Positions 1 through 11,900 of a DNA stretch of 64,000 bases are shown piece after piece; positions within the stretch are counted from its first letter, which is position 1, and each line of letters begins with the position of its first letter. The translations under genes were made by a program, and so were the position numbers. Source of the stretch: Nectonema munidae (lineage: Eukaryota; Nematomorpha; Nectonematoida; Nectonematidae); the NCBI GenBank assembly GCA_030549495.1, contig JAUIRK010000157.1, positions 303,001 to 367,000 of the forward strand, in the 5' to 3' direction. The notes beneath the pieces are model-generated. The model worked only from the letters and a program-made list of their open reading frames with translations. It had not been told where the DNA came from and did not search any database.

Positions 1-2190
1 GTCTTAAGAAAAGTATTAAAGATTATTTCTATTTTAAATTAGATCAGGTAGTATGGGATAGGAGAGATGAATGTATTATTTTAGGAGACTTTAATGGTCA
101 TGCAGGGCAATGTAATTCTACTTATGAACAGGTACATGGCGGTTATGGTTACGGCAAGCTAAACGAAGAAGGTAAAAACATTTTAAGTTTTGCAGACAGT
201 ATGAGTTTATTTATTACTAACACTTATTTCAATAAAAGTACTGAGCATAGAATTACATTTAAATCAGGCAATGAAACCTCTATGATTGATCACATCATGA
301 TTACTCAAAATTTCAAAAAAATCTTAACAAACACCAAGACTTGACCTGGAGAATCATGCGTAACTCAACATAGAAGAAGAAGAAAGAAAATTTATTGACA
401 TTCAAAAAGATAAATACATAAACAAAGATCCATAGCAATTTTACATTAAATAAAAATTATCATCATAGATAGGTCCACACAAAAATTAATTAAAGTCGCT
501 AACGTGTGTAATTTTTTTAAAAACAGCTAGGAAGGTTTTAGGCTCAGTAAAAGTAAAAAAAAAAAATTTGGTCATGGAGTAATGAGGTAAAAGAAGCCAT
601 AAATAGGAAGAAAGAGACCTTTAAAAAATTTCAAAAAAGTAAAACCACAGAAGATAAATTAAGTCCGCAAGAAAGAATTCAGCAATTAAAATTATATAAT
701 GAAAAAATGAAGATAGATAAAATTTTTAAAATAACTAGACAAAGAAAAGAAGATGAAGACGTGTTGGGTATGCCTTATGTTAGAAAAAAACAGGACTTTT
801 AATGAATAAAATACTTGAGATGACGAGTACAAGGAAAAATTATGCCCAAGATGTTTTTAATAAAGAAAATGAGATTAAGAAGCTAGAAATAGCTGAAAGA
901 GTTGAAGGAGCATTAGAAGCTGTAACTGTCGAAGAAGTTATTTGTGCTTTTGATCAATTAAAATCATAGAAGTCGGCAGGGTACAGTTAATGCTCATTAG
1001 AAATATTTAAAGATGAAGCAATCGATGTTCTAAAAGTTCTAATTCAAAACATTTTTAATGGGGCACCCATCCCAGAGTCATGGAATAAAAGTGTAATCGT
1101 ACCATTGTAAGCAAAGGTCAAAATACTGATTGTTCAAGTTACAGAACTATAAAACTTTTAGAACACGATATGAAAATCACGGAAAGAGTCATACTGAATA
1201 GATTGAAGAATATCGTTGAGATAAGTAAAGTTTAGTTTGGTTTTATGTCAGGAAAAAGCACAAATGACGCCATTTTCATTATTAGAAAGCTAATAGAAAA
1301 AAAGCGAGAAACGGGCATAGTCTTTATTTTGCTTTCATAGATTTGGAGAATGCTTTTGATCCTGTTTGTAGCAGGGGCGCACATCCTCAAAATTATTGGA
1401 GGGGGGGGGGGTGCGAAATTTTTTGTTGCATTTTCAAAATTAGTGGTCTGGAAATACCACGGGAGACCAAATATTGAAGTAATCCTTCAAAATAGAGTGT
1501 ATTCCGCTAGATTGGTCTTTAAGAAGAAAGGATGTAAATGAAAATTTAGTTAAGGCAGTAATGGCTTTGTATACAAGCCAGAATACTTGTATAAAATTTG
1601 AAAATGCAATTTTAATGAATTCAAAATACGAGTAGGGTTAGATCAAGGATCAATATTAAGTGCATTTCTTCTTAATATAATCATTGACGAAATTCTTAAA
1701 GATGATGATATCAAAGAAGATATGAACGAAATTTTATAGCTGATGATATAATTTTAATTGCAGATTCTCTTAAAGATTTAGGTAGGAAAATAAGTTTTTG
1801 GGAAACTACTTTGAAAAATATGGGTTTAAGAATTAACTTTAGTAAGTCTAAGTGGATGAAAATAGGTGATTCTTTAAATATACAAAATCTAGTTTCAAAA
1901 ATAGATCTATCTCGTGTTTGTGGGATAAGAGTTAAAAGAAATTCTATTTTTTGTACATCTTGTAGTAAATGGATACATAAAAGAGAGGCAAAGATTAAGG
2001 TGATTTGGGGATGTAAACAGAAAACCAGCTAAAGAGTTAATTAATAAAGCGTACAAACAGCAAACTATAGGTAAATCTAAGGGTAGACCAAAATTAACAC
2101 GGAAAGAAGTAGAAAAAATAGGGAAGAACAAAGTAAGGAATTTTGTAAATGTAAAATTAGGTAGTCTTTTTATAGGTGTTTTCATAGTTG
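1..2190 (+). mobile_element. Decayed RTE-like non-LTR retrotransposon, antisense in TAF1 intron 11
   Basis: Runs in from the left edge. Reading across frameshifts and stops, positions 60-340 give an AP-endonuclease end (ILGDFNGHAG, GYGYGKLNEEGKNILSFAD, IDHIMI). Positions 900-1360 give reverse-transcriptase blocks (IPESWNKSVIVPL, FGFMSGKSTNDAIFIIRKLI, FAFIDLENAFD), and 1630-1850 give VGLDQGSILSAFLLNIIIDE, ADDIILIADS and LRINFSKSKWM. Positions 1915-2010 give a C-terminal Cys/His segment (CGIRVKRNSIFCTSCSKWIH) typical of this LINE group. Many stops and frameshifts make it non-functional. It is interrupted at about 1374-1508 by another repeat. Confidence 0.85.
1374..1508 (+). repeat. Dispersed short repeat inserted into the RTE reverse transcriptase
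   Basis: Interrupts the reverse transcriptase directly after the 'DLENAFD' motif. It begins GGGGCGCACATCCTCAAAAT, carries an 11-base G tract at 1401-1411 and ends near AAATAGAGTGTAT. A related copy lies at 29693-29820 and the same start appears inverted at 20850-20900. The boundaries are approximate. Confidence 0.7.
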
Positions 2191-2680
2191 CAACATTGGT
2201 TAGACCCTGGGAAAGTAGCAGTAAAACCGATTTATTATTATTTATTTATATTTTTTAATATATTTTTCGTTTGTATAATAAAACTGTGCATGAATCAGCT
2301 GTTTAATGAATATAAACCATGTAACTCCTTTCAGTTTAATCAAAAATTAGTCTTCCTTCAATTTTTGTACAAAAAGGGGAACTAAAATTGGCAGGATATG
2401 TAATTACACTCATATTTGTATATTTATATCATTTTTCAAATATCTTGCTAAAAGGGAACTGAATGAGTTCATTTAACTGTTGAGAGGGATAAAAGGTTAC
2501 ATGAAAAAATTACTAAACTTTTGAACAGACCAAATAATTGTGTTTCGTATTTAACAAACTAAATGAGAATATATAACGTTTGGACCTTCATGCTTTGTTT
2601 ATATAAAAAGAGCATAAAGCGTTTCCGTGTGTATACAGAAGATAGGGAGTGTCAAAATAAAAAAGGGATAAAAGACAAAC
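2191..2680. other. Remainder of TAF1 intron 11 in the window
   Basis: AT-rich intronic DNA between the LINE remnant and the exon 11 donor. The stretch starts with an ATT/TTTAT-rich tail that may be the LINE 3' end. I see no exon in it on either strand. Confidence 0.5.
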
Positions 2681-2971
2681 TTGAATGACTTGTCCAGGAT
2701 AAATGGAAGCTAGGAAGGGGGAAGAATGAGTGTACACCAATTCCCCATACTTGCACAACTCTGTCACAAGAGAAGATGCTTCTTTATCGGCCGCTTTGCG
2801 CTTGTAGTAATTCTTGATCACGCTCATCATGCCGATGTTGGAGAGGAGAGGGGGGTGTTCCTCGCAATACTCGAACAGAGCGATGACGCCATCGCAGGAA
2901 GAGAGGTCTGAAGGCGTGCGCATGAAGAAGATGTCGCCTCCGCCAGAATCGATTCTTTCTTTGTCGCGCAT
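2681..2971 (-). CDS. TAF1: TAF1 exon 11 (last exon inside the window)
   Basis: Ninety-seven codons after acceptor TGCTAG. It encodes SGGGDIFFMRTPSDLSSCDG, IKNYYKRK and CKYGELVYTHSSPFLASIYP then GQVIQ. This matches the part of the TAF1 central domain that leads into the heterodimer/HAT-like core. Donor CAA|GTTTGT. The exon is markedly GC-richer than the surrounding DNA. The next TAF1 exon is not found between here and position 1. Confidence 0.96.
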
Positions 2972-5900
2972 CTAGCAGCATTGTAGAGAAGAGAATACAC
3001 GTTAATCAGCATGAAACCCAGAGAACTATGCATGCACGCCACTCATAAAACTAAGTGGCGCCCTAGGGCTAAAGTCACAGTGACGGCGCGATTTAACCGG
3101 TTAACGACCAGATTAATGAAACGATATCGATGAAAAGCATAAGATTTGTATTAAAAAACATTATTAAACAGACGATTCATATTTTTGTAAAGTCGATAAA
3201 TGCCGACTCAGATCGTTAACCGCTTAAATATTTATTGAAAATTTAACTTTTATATTTTGAAAATTTTCACAGACGTTTAAAAATTAAATGCCCTTTAAAA
3301 TTGAAACAAGGAAAATAGATTAATAAAATCCTAAAACAGACAAAAGCAGAAAATAAGATCTTAAGCTACTGCATATTTTTGGGCAGAAAAATATGTTTAA
3401 TAAAATTCTAGTAATATATATTTTATCTTGTAAAGAATTCGAAAGAAAAAGAGTTAAAAAAATCAATACCAATTTTTAAGAGTTTATTCTTGTTTCTGAC
3501 AATTGAGTAATATTTAATTATCAAGCTTCATTAACTTGTACAATAATTTTATTATAAAACAATAGTTTCCAAACAACACTTATAAAAAAAAGCTAATCTT
3601 TTTTTATAAGTGTTACCTTGAAATTTATGTTTTAGCTTGTGTTTTGCCCCCCCCCCCCCTATCGACGGGCCTGTGTATATGTATAACTATTGATTTTTAT
3701 GTTTAGGGCGCCAAAAAGTGTTACTTTGCGCATACACGCATTCTATGTGAGGACACTGTATGCAGGAGTGCCAAGAGTTAAGGACTGAGAAAATTAAATT
3801 AAATCAAAATTAACCCATTTACGACCAATGTTCCTATTTTGGAACATAAGTAATTTCATCTTCGTCTGCTTTTTTCAATGATTTTGAATATAAATCGTCT
3901 GCGTTTTTTAGATATCGTCTGCTTTGCTTGGTCTTAAATGGGTTAAGTTAAAGCAGATCATCAGTTTAAAAATTAATATTAGTTTTAACTTAATTTAGAG
4001 CTGGTGAAAAAATAAAGGAGCTTAAATTTTAGGCACTCTAATTGGAGAGAAACTTTAAAAGCGAAAAGGTCTAATGAAAACATAGGAGGGGCTTACACTC
4101 CCTTTAGAAACACCAAAGCGTCCGAGTGACTATATACCAGTTATAAATAAAGCAAAATTTTCTCAGATTTAATCAAAAATAGCGAAATTCTACATCTTGC
4201 ACATTTTAAACCAAGAAAAGTATATACCGTATATTTCGGTGTATAAGTCGATCCCCAAAATGAGAGTAATTTTTTATGATTTTTGTTAATATCCGAGGTA
4301 TAAGTCGACCTCGAAAATACAGAACTTGCCTAGACAGCAGTGTAAAAGTTACCATATATAAAACACCGGGCATTAATTAAAGACTACCGGTATCTTATTA
4401 CAAATGTTGTTCTACTTACAATATGAAATAATATATAAGGTAGTATTAACATAAATCTCTATAGTTAAAAAATCTCTATTTACATTTGTAGCTACATGTA
4501 TTTACATCGGTAGTTACCGAACCAAGGCTGTCGTCGGTATTAGCCTAGGCTGGTTTCCTGCACCAATATGCGACAAGATTTAACGGTTTGCTTTTTTTTA
4601 CTGTTATATAAATCTAAGCACTGATTTGGAGGGGGGGGGGGTCTAAAAGGCGGATTTATACACCGAAATATACGGTAGACTTATGTGGTTTTATATGAAA
4701 TGAATAATAAAACTAAGAAAATAGTTTTTAAAGTTTAGTTGAGTTTGTTGGTATGTAAAAACTTTTCCAGCATGCTTTAATTATACCCAAGTATGTAACC
4801 AAAATTTGTGAAAAAAAAGTAAAATAAGAAGTTTGCGTTTTAGATTGCATCTAGCAAGAGATCGCTAAGGTGATAAATATCTAATAAACATTCAAAAGTT
4901 TTTATCATTTTAGACAATGTTACAATTTTATTTATAATCAATAACAAGAAATGTTCATATTTTATATCATTTTTACATGTATACAATACACACAATTATT
5001 ACGAAAGGTTTCCTTTATATAGCAAATTTGATGTTATCATGAAAGGAGTAGTGGTTTAAATGTTGAGGTATTAGATAGTGCTGTCTACCCTGACCCCTGG
5101 ACCCAGTTCGCTTCCAAGAAACGTGAATAGCAACGACATCCAACCAATGAGAACCAAAAAGATTAAAATGGGTGTTAAATTGGTACTTTTCGCATTCTTC
5201 CTAATAAAAAGTTAAGTAATTAATACAGGGTACAGAGGTGTTCACTAATAGAGGTTTTACAGTTTTTGAAAATATGGAGTAATATGAATGCAGTTTTCGG
5301 GCAGTTGTATTTTTACCTTTTCTTTTTTCTTAATCAACTTTTCTAAAGAAGAGATGGTATGGAAGCCATGCTGCGAAATGACTCCATGCGAGTACTTTTT
5401 GAGTTGGGAGCGATGGAAGAGGCGAAGCTTGGTTGGGCCGAGATTCGTTGGGAAAAAGGGAGGAAAGAGTTCCAATGAGGGGATTGAATGGTGGAGAAGG
5501 GAACCGCTTGCACCGAACCAAAGAAGCGAGTTGGATGTGTGAAGTTCGCTGTCTTTAGCGGAGTAAAACTCGTCATTTGATATGTTCCATATGTTTGAAG
5601 ATATTTCATTTCGCTAAAAAAGAGAACCAACGTGAAAAAACATAGAAAGATTAAGGTTTAAAAAAGGCAAACATCATTCTCGTAAACAGAAATATTTGAT
5701 TTTTGGAATAAACTGCGCTTTTTTTGTTCTTTTAGAGATGTGCCAGAATAAGCTAGAGCCGATGCATCACTTGGGTTGAAGATATCATCTGGTGTATCTA
5801 TTATCAAGTTTTCATCATTTGGATCTAATGTTAATATAAGAGGTGAAGGAATTCTATCCATTTCCTTAAAAATGCACAAACAATAAATACATCTTTATTT

Positions 5901-8900
5901 GATTCCTAAACACGAGTAGTTTCGTTTTCTAAATACCTTAACCGGTTAACTACCAAATTAATCAGGCGATATCTAATGTAAAGCAGAAGATTTGTATTAA
6001 CCCATTAAGTACCATAGAAATCAGACGATATTAAAAAAAAACGCAGACGATTTATATTCAAAGTCATTGAAAAAAGCAGACGAAGATGAAATTATTTATG
6101 TTCCCAAATGGGAACATTGGGACAAAGCATTTATAAACGCAGACGATCCACATTTTTGTAAAGTCGACAATTGTGGACTTAAGTCGTTAACCGGTTAAAG
6201 ATTATATATTATAGAAAGGCGTACATCCCTAAAATTAATTTTTTATATATATTATATTAGCTTTTCTTGAAATCAAGTTCTTTTTAATTATATATATATT
6301 TACTTTTTTTCATTATTTATTTTTATTATATTATAAAATTTTTTGTATTTAGTGTTAGTTCCTAATGGAACATATTGATAAATTAAAAGATCTTTTGGGT
6401 AAAATTGAAACTCTTTCTAAAAAAGAAATAAAGTCTAGTCTTTCTCAAATTATTTCCGAATTTAATGAAAAAGATTCATTGAATTCCAAACTTTGTGATA
6501 TAGACAACAATGTAAAAACTGTTTTAAATAGTTTGGACTCAATTAAAACCTTCACCTTTCCTAATACTGAAAAAAGCTTTGATAAATGTTCTATTTTTGA
6601 TAACAAATTTTCTAATGTCAAATCCAATAAAACTTATTCTGACGCTGTGAAAAATCCAATTTTCTTAAAGTTAAATTCGATAAACACGAAGTTGTCTTGA
6701 GTTTAAGAAGTTTTCCGATACCGCTTTATCTAAAGTTAAAGTAAAAATTTGAAAACTACCAAAATGCTTTGATGTTTACATTTCCTAATTCTACTTCGTT
6801 AGAAACGCTAAGAACTTTTGAAAACAAAATAAAAGATGATAAAACGTGCGTATAGCTCGAAATCCTATTTTTATCCAAAAATTATGATAAACAATCTTAA
6901 TAGTGATCTGAAAGATGACGAAATTTTAAGTTTAATATATGCAAAATGAATACATCAAGAAATCTATAGATACTGGAAAGTTTTTAAAATTCTTTTCTCA
7001 AAATTAATGCTAAAACTAATATAAAATTTATGGTTTTAACGTTGACCCTGAAATTAGGTCTTTAATTAAATGTAATAGTGATAATTTGTTCATTGGGTAT
7101 AAATGTCATCATGTTATAGCTTTTTTCTTTCAAACAATGTAATATTTGTTGTAAATATGGTCATAACTCCACATCTTGTAAATCTTCCAATTCACCAACC
7201 TGTAAGTTTTGCTCTGGTTCTCATCTATCAAGTGTGTGCCCTGATATGTCTAATAAAGACATGTACAAATGTACCAACTGTATCCTTAAAAAATCAGCTG
7301 TTTTAATCATAATTCTTTTGATGCTATATGCCCCATTCGAAAAAGTCAATATAATTTTGTTAAAAATAATACAAATTATAGTTATAATGATTATACATCG
7401 AATGCCAATAATGAATAATTTTTTTGCCAATTGCTCGGTTTTTTCCAACATTGATTTTAACTTTTTTACTATTGATAGCCTTAAAATTTCTTATATTCTC
7501 ATAAAAGGGTTTCAGTGATTTTCAGCTTCCATCTTAATTGTCGTAGTTGGACAAAAATTATGATGATATTAAATTATTGATTGATGAAAAGTTTTCTAAA
7601 ATTGACATATTTGCCCTTACAAATATGGAAACCTAGATGTAACAAGATATAGATGGATATAACTTTATTTGTTCTGAGCGTAAGCAAGGTAGAGGTGGTG
7701 GGTTAGGTCTTTACGTTGATAATATGTATGCATTCAATCTAGTTTGTAATAATCTTACTTTCACTTCTTTTGAAGTCATGATTGTTGATGTTTCAAATTT
7801 TAGAATTATTATAATCTACAGACCTCCTTGTCTGGACGCAAGCTATTTTTATTAGAATTAGAAACATTATTTTTAAACACCGATGCTAAGAAAATACTTT
7901 CTTTTAGGAGTTTAATTTAGATTTGAAAAGTTTGATATTTGCAGAAATGTTTCTAATTTTTACAATTTAATGTATGAAAAAGTTTTTTCCCTGCATTTTA
8001 GGTCCAACTCGTTTTGGTAAATCAACTTCAAGCGCATTGATAATATTTTTCTAATTTTAGTTGTGCTGGTGTATTTCAGGTAACATAGTTTGGATATCTC
8101 TGACCATCTTCCCAATTTTATTGTATGCAAAAATTACTTTAAAATGTCATCACTTTAATTTAAATGATGAATACGCAGAATATATAATAACAAAATTTTA
8201 AGATTTTATTCAAATTGTATATAGAGCTCATTGACATAATAAAGGTGCAAAGTTTATGATGAAAGATAAAAAAATTACTAAAATAATGATATAATCCTTG
8301 TAAAAGACCACCCCCATAAAGTAATACGGTATACAGTGAACTTAATAGTATTAAGAAAGTCAAGATATGGTTTCATAAATTCTGAAAAAAGAACCTTGAA
8401 AGTGGAATTTATACAAGTCAATTAGAAGTAAATATAATAAAAAAGTATTTTAAAATGGTTTTACCGTCAAGTTTTCAATTTTACGGAATAATTAAAGGTT
8501 CTGGAAAGTTATAAACATTTACTTGGGCTAAACTAATATGCTATCCCATTGAACCAAACGATTTTAATAATTTTTTCTTCTTTTTCCTATCAATCTAATT
8601 GTCATCATTTTCCCAGCTTTAATATCTCCCCAGTTATGATTCCTTCTTTTTGATGAAATTTCTGTTGATGATATTGTAATTACAGCTACTTTTTTAATTC
8701 ATCTTCTTCGCTGGTTGGGACAATATTTCTAATAAAATCGGTATGATTTTTATAAGTTTCTTATCTAAAAATTTTGTTTCTTTTTAACAAATTTTTTGAA
8801 AGTTGTTATCCAATCGTTTAAACCCAAAGTAATTCCAGTCTTTAAATCAGGTAATAAATGCTATCCAAGTAATTATAGCCCTTAGCCTCCTTCCTTTTAT

Positions 8901-11900
8901 AGGTAAAATCTTCAAAAATTATTTTTAATGATAAAGTATTTAAATAAATTTGATATTATCAATTCAAGACAGTTTGGTTTCCGGCCTGGTATGTCGACTG
9001 ATTTAGTGTTGGAAATTTAGTAAATTATAATTTGGACTTGGACAATGGTTTGGAATCGTGTGTTATTTATATAGTTTTTCAAAAGTTTTGATAGTATAAA
9101 TTATGAATACCTACTAGTTAAATACTAGATATGGTTTTAGAGATAAATTTTAGAATTTAAAAGTTACCTTTCCAATGTCAACAATATGTTTTTGTAAATA
9201 ACAGTTCTAAGTATTCTAAATTAAATAAGTGTCCACCTCTATCCTTGGCCCCTTTTATTTATTCTTTATGTTAATGATATTTTTTCTTCAAAATTTGATT
9301 TTATTTATTTGTACGCTATGTTGCCTATTTTGTATCAAGTAAATTTTTTTAGATCAATATATTATTAATAAGTTTTCTCTGAATTTTATAATGGTGTTGC
9401 CTAATGGCTATATATAAATGTATCAAAGTCCAAATATATGATTTTCAGTAAGTTTAACAAAATATTTGTCTTTTTTTAAAATTGAAATATCTTCAGAGGA
9501 GAATACTTATAATTATTTAGGAGTAACTATAGATTTTAATCTTAGTTTTTCAAATCATTTCAATAATGTTTTAAAGTACCTCATAGCATCATTGTTCAAA
9601 ATTAAAATTTCGATACTAAGACCAAAATAAATATTTATTATCCCTTTTTCATTCTAAGATTCTTTACTCTAACTTTATTTGTCTTCACTAATTCCAACCC
9701 AACTTTACAGAAAAAGAATTTGAAAGTTCTATTCAATAGGGATGCTAGTATATACGTAGTTTATATAAATCCCGAATCTTTTACAAATTAGCAAATTCAA
9801 TTATCTCTTTTTGTCATAAATGTATAAACTAAAAATGAAAAATTTTAATTATTGTGAAAATCGCCAGTTCACATCACAACTTACGCAATAAACACAATTT
9901 AAGAAATATAAGATACAAATTCCAAAAGTAATAAATTTTATTAAAAAGTCCATAAAAACCTGGAATAGCCTTCCCATTTGTATTAGCTTCTGAAAAAACT
10001 TGTAGTTTCAAAGTAAATGTAAATTTTTATTTCAACTCGTTAGTTTTTGAGTATATTTATTACCCATACTATATTTTATATCTTTGAGTTTTGGTATCGT
10101 GCTCTTTTGTATTTTTTTTTTAGGTAATTCTTTTTCATATTCCCCTTCCAACCCAATGCATCTCTACACCAGCATCAATTTTTCGCCAGTTCATGCTTCT
10201 CTATCAGCAATAATTGATATTTGCTTTCTTCTCTCTTTTTTTAGTATGTATATATATATATATATATTTTGAAAATTATATGCTTTGTGAATGTTTGAAA
10301 ATTGTCTTTCTCCTATATTGATTTTAAATGATACGTTTTGGAGTTTTTTTATCTATTATATAACTGTTCCTACTTCTTTTTTGCCTTTATAATTATTATC
10401 TGATTTTTCTCCTATTTTTTTATATCATTTTTAAGTCCTGTTGTTAATATGAATTTAGTATAGTGTTCCTATTTTTTATAGGTGTGACAATAACCTATTT
10501 GGTTTGATCCACCATGCTGTGTTATTATTCTTATTCTTCCCTCTTTTTTTTTATTAAAATAAATTAAATTAAATTATGAAAGAATTTTTATCCAATGAAC
10601 AAACTACCATTATTACCCGATATTATACTTGCAGTGTAGGCTGTCAATCCCACTACAACTGCACTGATTTTATCAACCTTCTAGCTCAGTGATTTTCAAA
10701 CTGGAGTCCGCGGTGCAGCGAAAGAGTTATATGGGGATCGAGAAGGGGACACTGAGTGAATCGTTTTGCGCAAAATATTGCACCCATATTGGGTTATTTA
10801 TCATTTTTGCGAATAAGTCACATTTAAAAAGAACAAATAAGTTAGTATTTGAATTGTGTACTATTTTTTTCTTTTATTGCTTTTCAGGTCTAATTTGCAA
10901 ATGTACATTTTTCTTAATGTCTAAAAAAATGAAATAAGACGACTGACACTTGAAATTTCGTTTTACTACATTAACGTCTGATGGGGAAGAGGAACATAAG
11001 TGTCCTTTGTGTTCTGAAGTGCTAGCATCCACTTTTTTAAAGCCCATCAAGTGAAGCTTGCGCTGGTAGTGAAGCAACCGAGTTGGGTAAACAAAATTAT
11101 TGGCTAAACGATTGCACAAATTCATGTTTGATAAATAGCATAGGAATGTTTTTGCAAAAAGTATGGTTTGAAAAATTTCCAAAAATCTGTTGTCAAAAAG
11201 TCCCATAACATAGTAAAACAGTTGATATTACCTTGCTGCAAAGATATATTAATTGTGCTAAGATAATCCAGATATATTAATTGTGCTAAGCCTCGCCATG
11301 TTCCCTCTCACTAGTCTACTTGGACCCTCCACTGAAAGATATTGCTCCAAAGTTAAAAATATTATCCTATATAATATAACTTAGAGAAAAAAACATATGT
11401 ATACTAAGTACATAGCAGAACAGTTGATATTACCTTTCTGCGAAGAAATATTGAAGTGCTAAAAAGTTGAATCATATCTTCCTGTCAAAAGATACCGTTA
11501 GAAGGCTAGGAGAGATGTCTGATGACATGTCAGACGTGGTTTTATTGATTCGAAATTCGATTTTCAACTTTTTTGTTTAGATTGATGAAACGATGGATGC
11601 TGCAAACTTATCTCAGACTTGCGTTTATATACAATATGTATATAACAAGAAGCCGATAGACAACTTTTTATTTTGCAAAACTCAGTAATAGAACAACTAT
11701 AAGAGTAACATTTAACAAAGTGATAAAATATTTTACAGCACATTGTATTAAGATAATTATTTCGTAACTTAATTCAATAAATTCTATATAAAGAATAAGG
11801 GTGTAGCTGGCGGGAGAGATTAGGACAGTGCCGCCATCGAGACAATATTTATTTGTATTATACAATAAAATCTGGTTATAACGAACTAGAATGGGGGGGG

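Larger units (their letters stand above)
2972..5316. other. TAF1 intron 10
   Basis: Besides the three MITEs listed separately, it holds a 13-base C tract at 3647-3659 next to the AT-rich hairpin AAGTTTAT.../TTATAAGTGTTACC. No further coding segment was recognised. Confidence 0.6.

Noticed and set aside
2726-2911. Plus-strand open frame opposite TAF1 exon 11
   Set aside because: It is the antisense shadow of a clearly conserved TAF1 exon and has no recognisable motif.
5288-5542. Plus-strand open frame opposite TAF1 exon 10
   Set aside because: Antisense shadow of the exon encoding the HSIP...KLRLFHR block.
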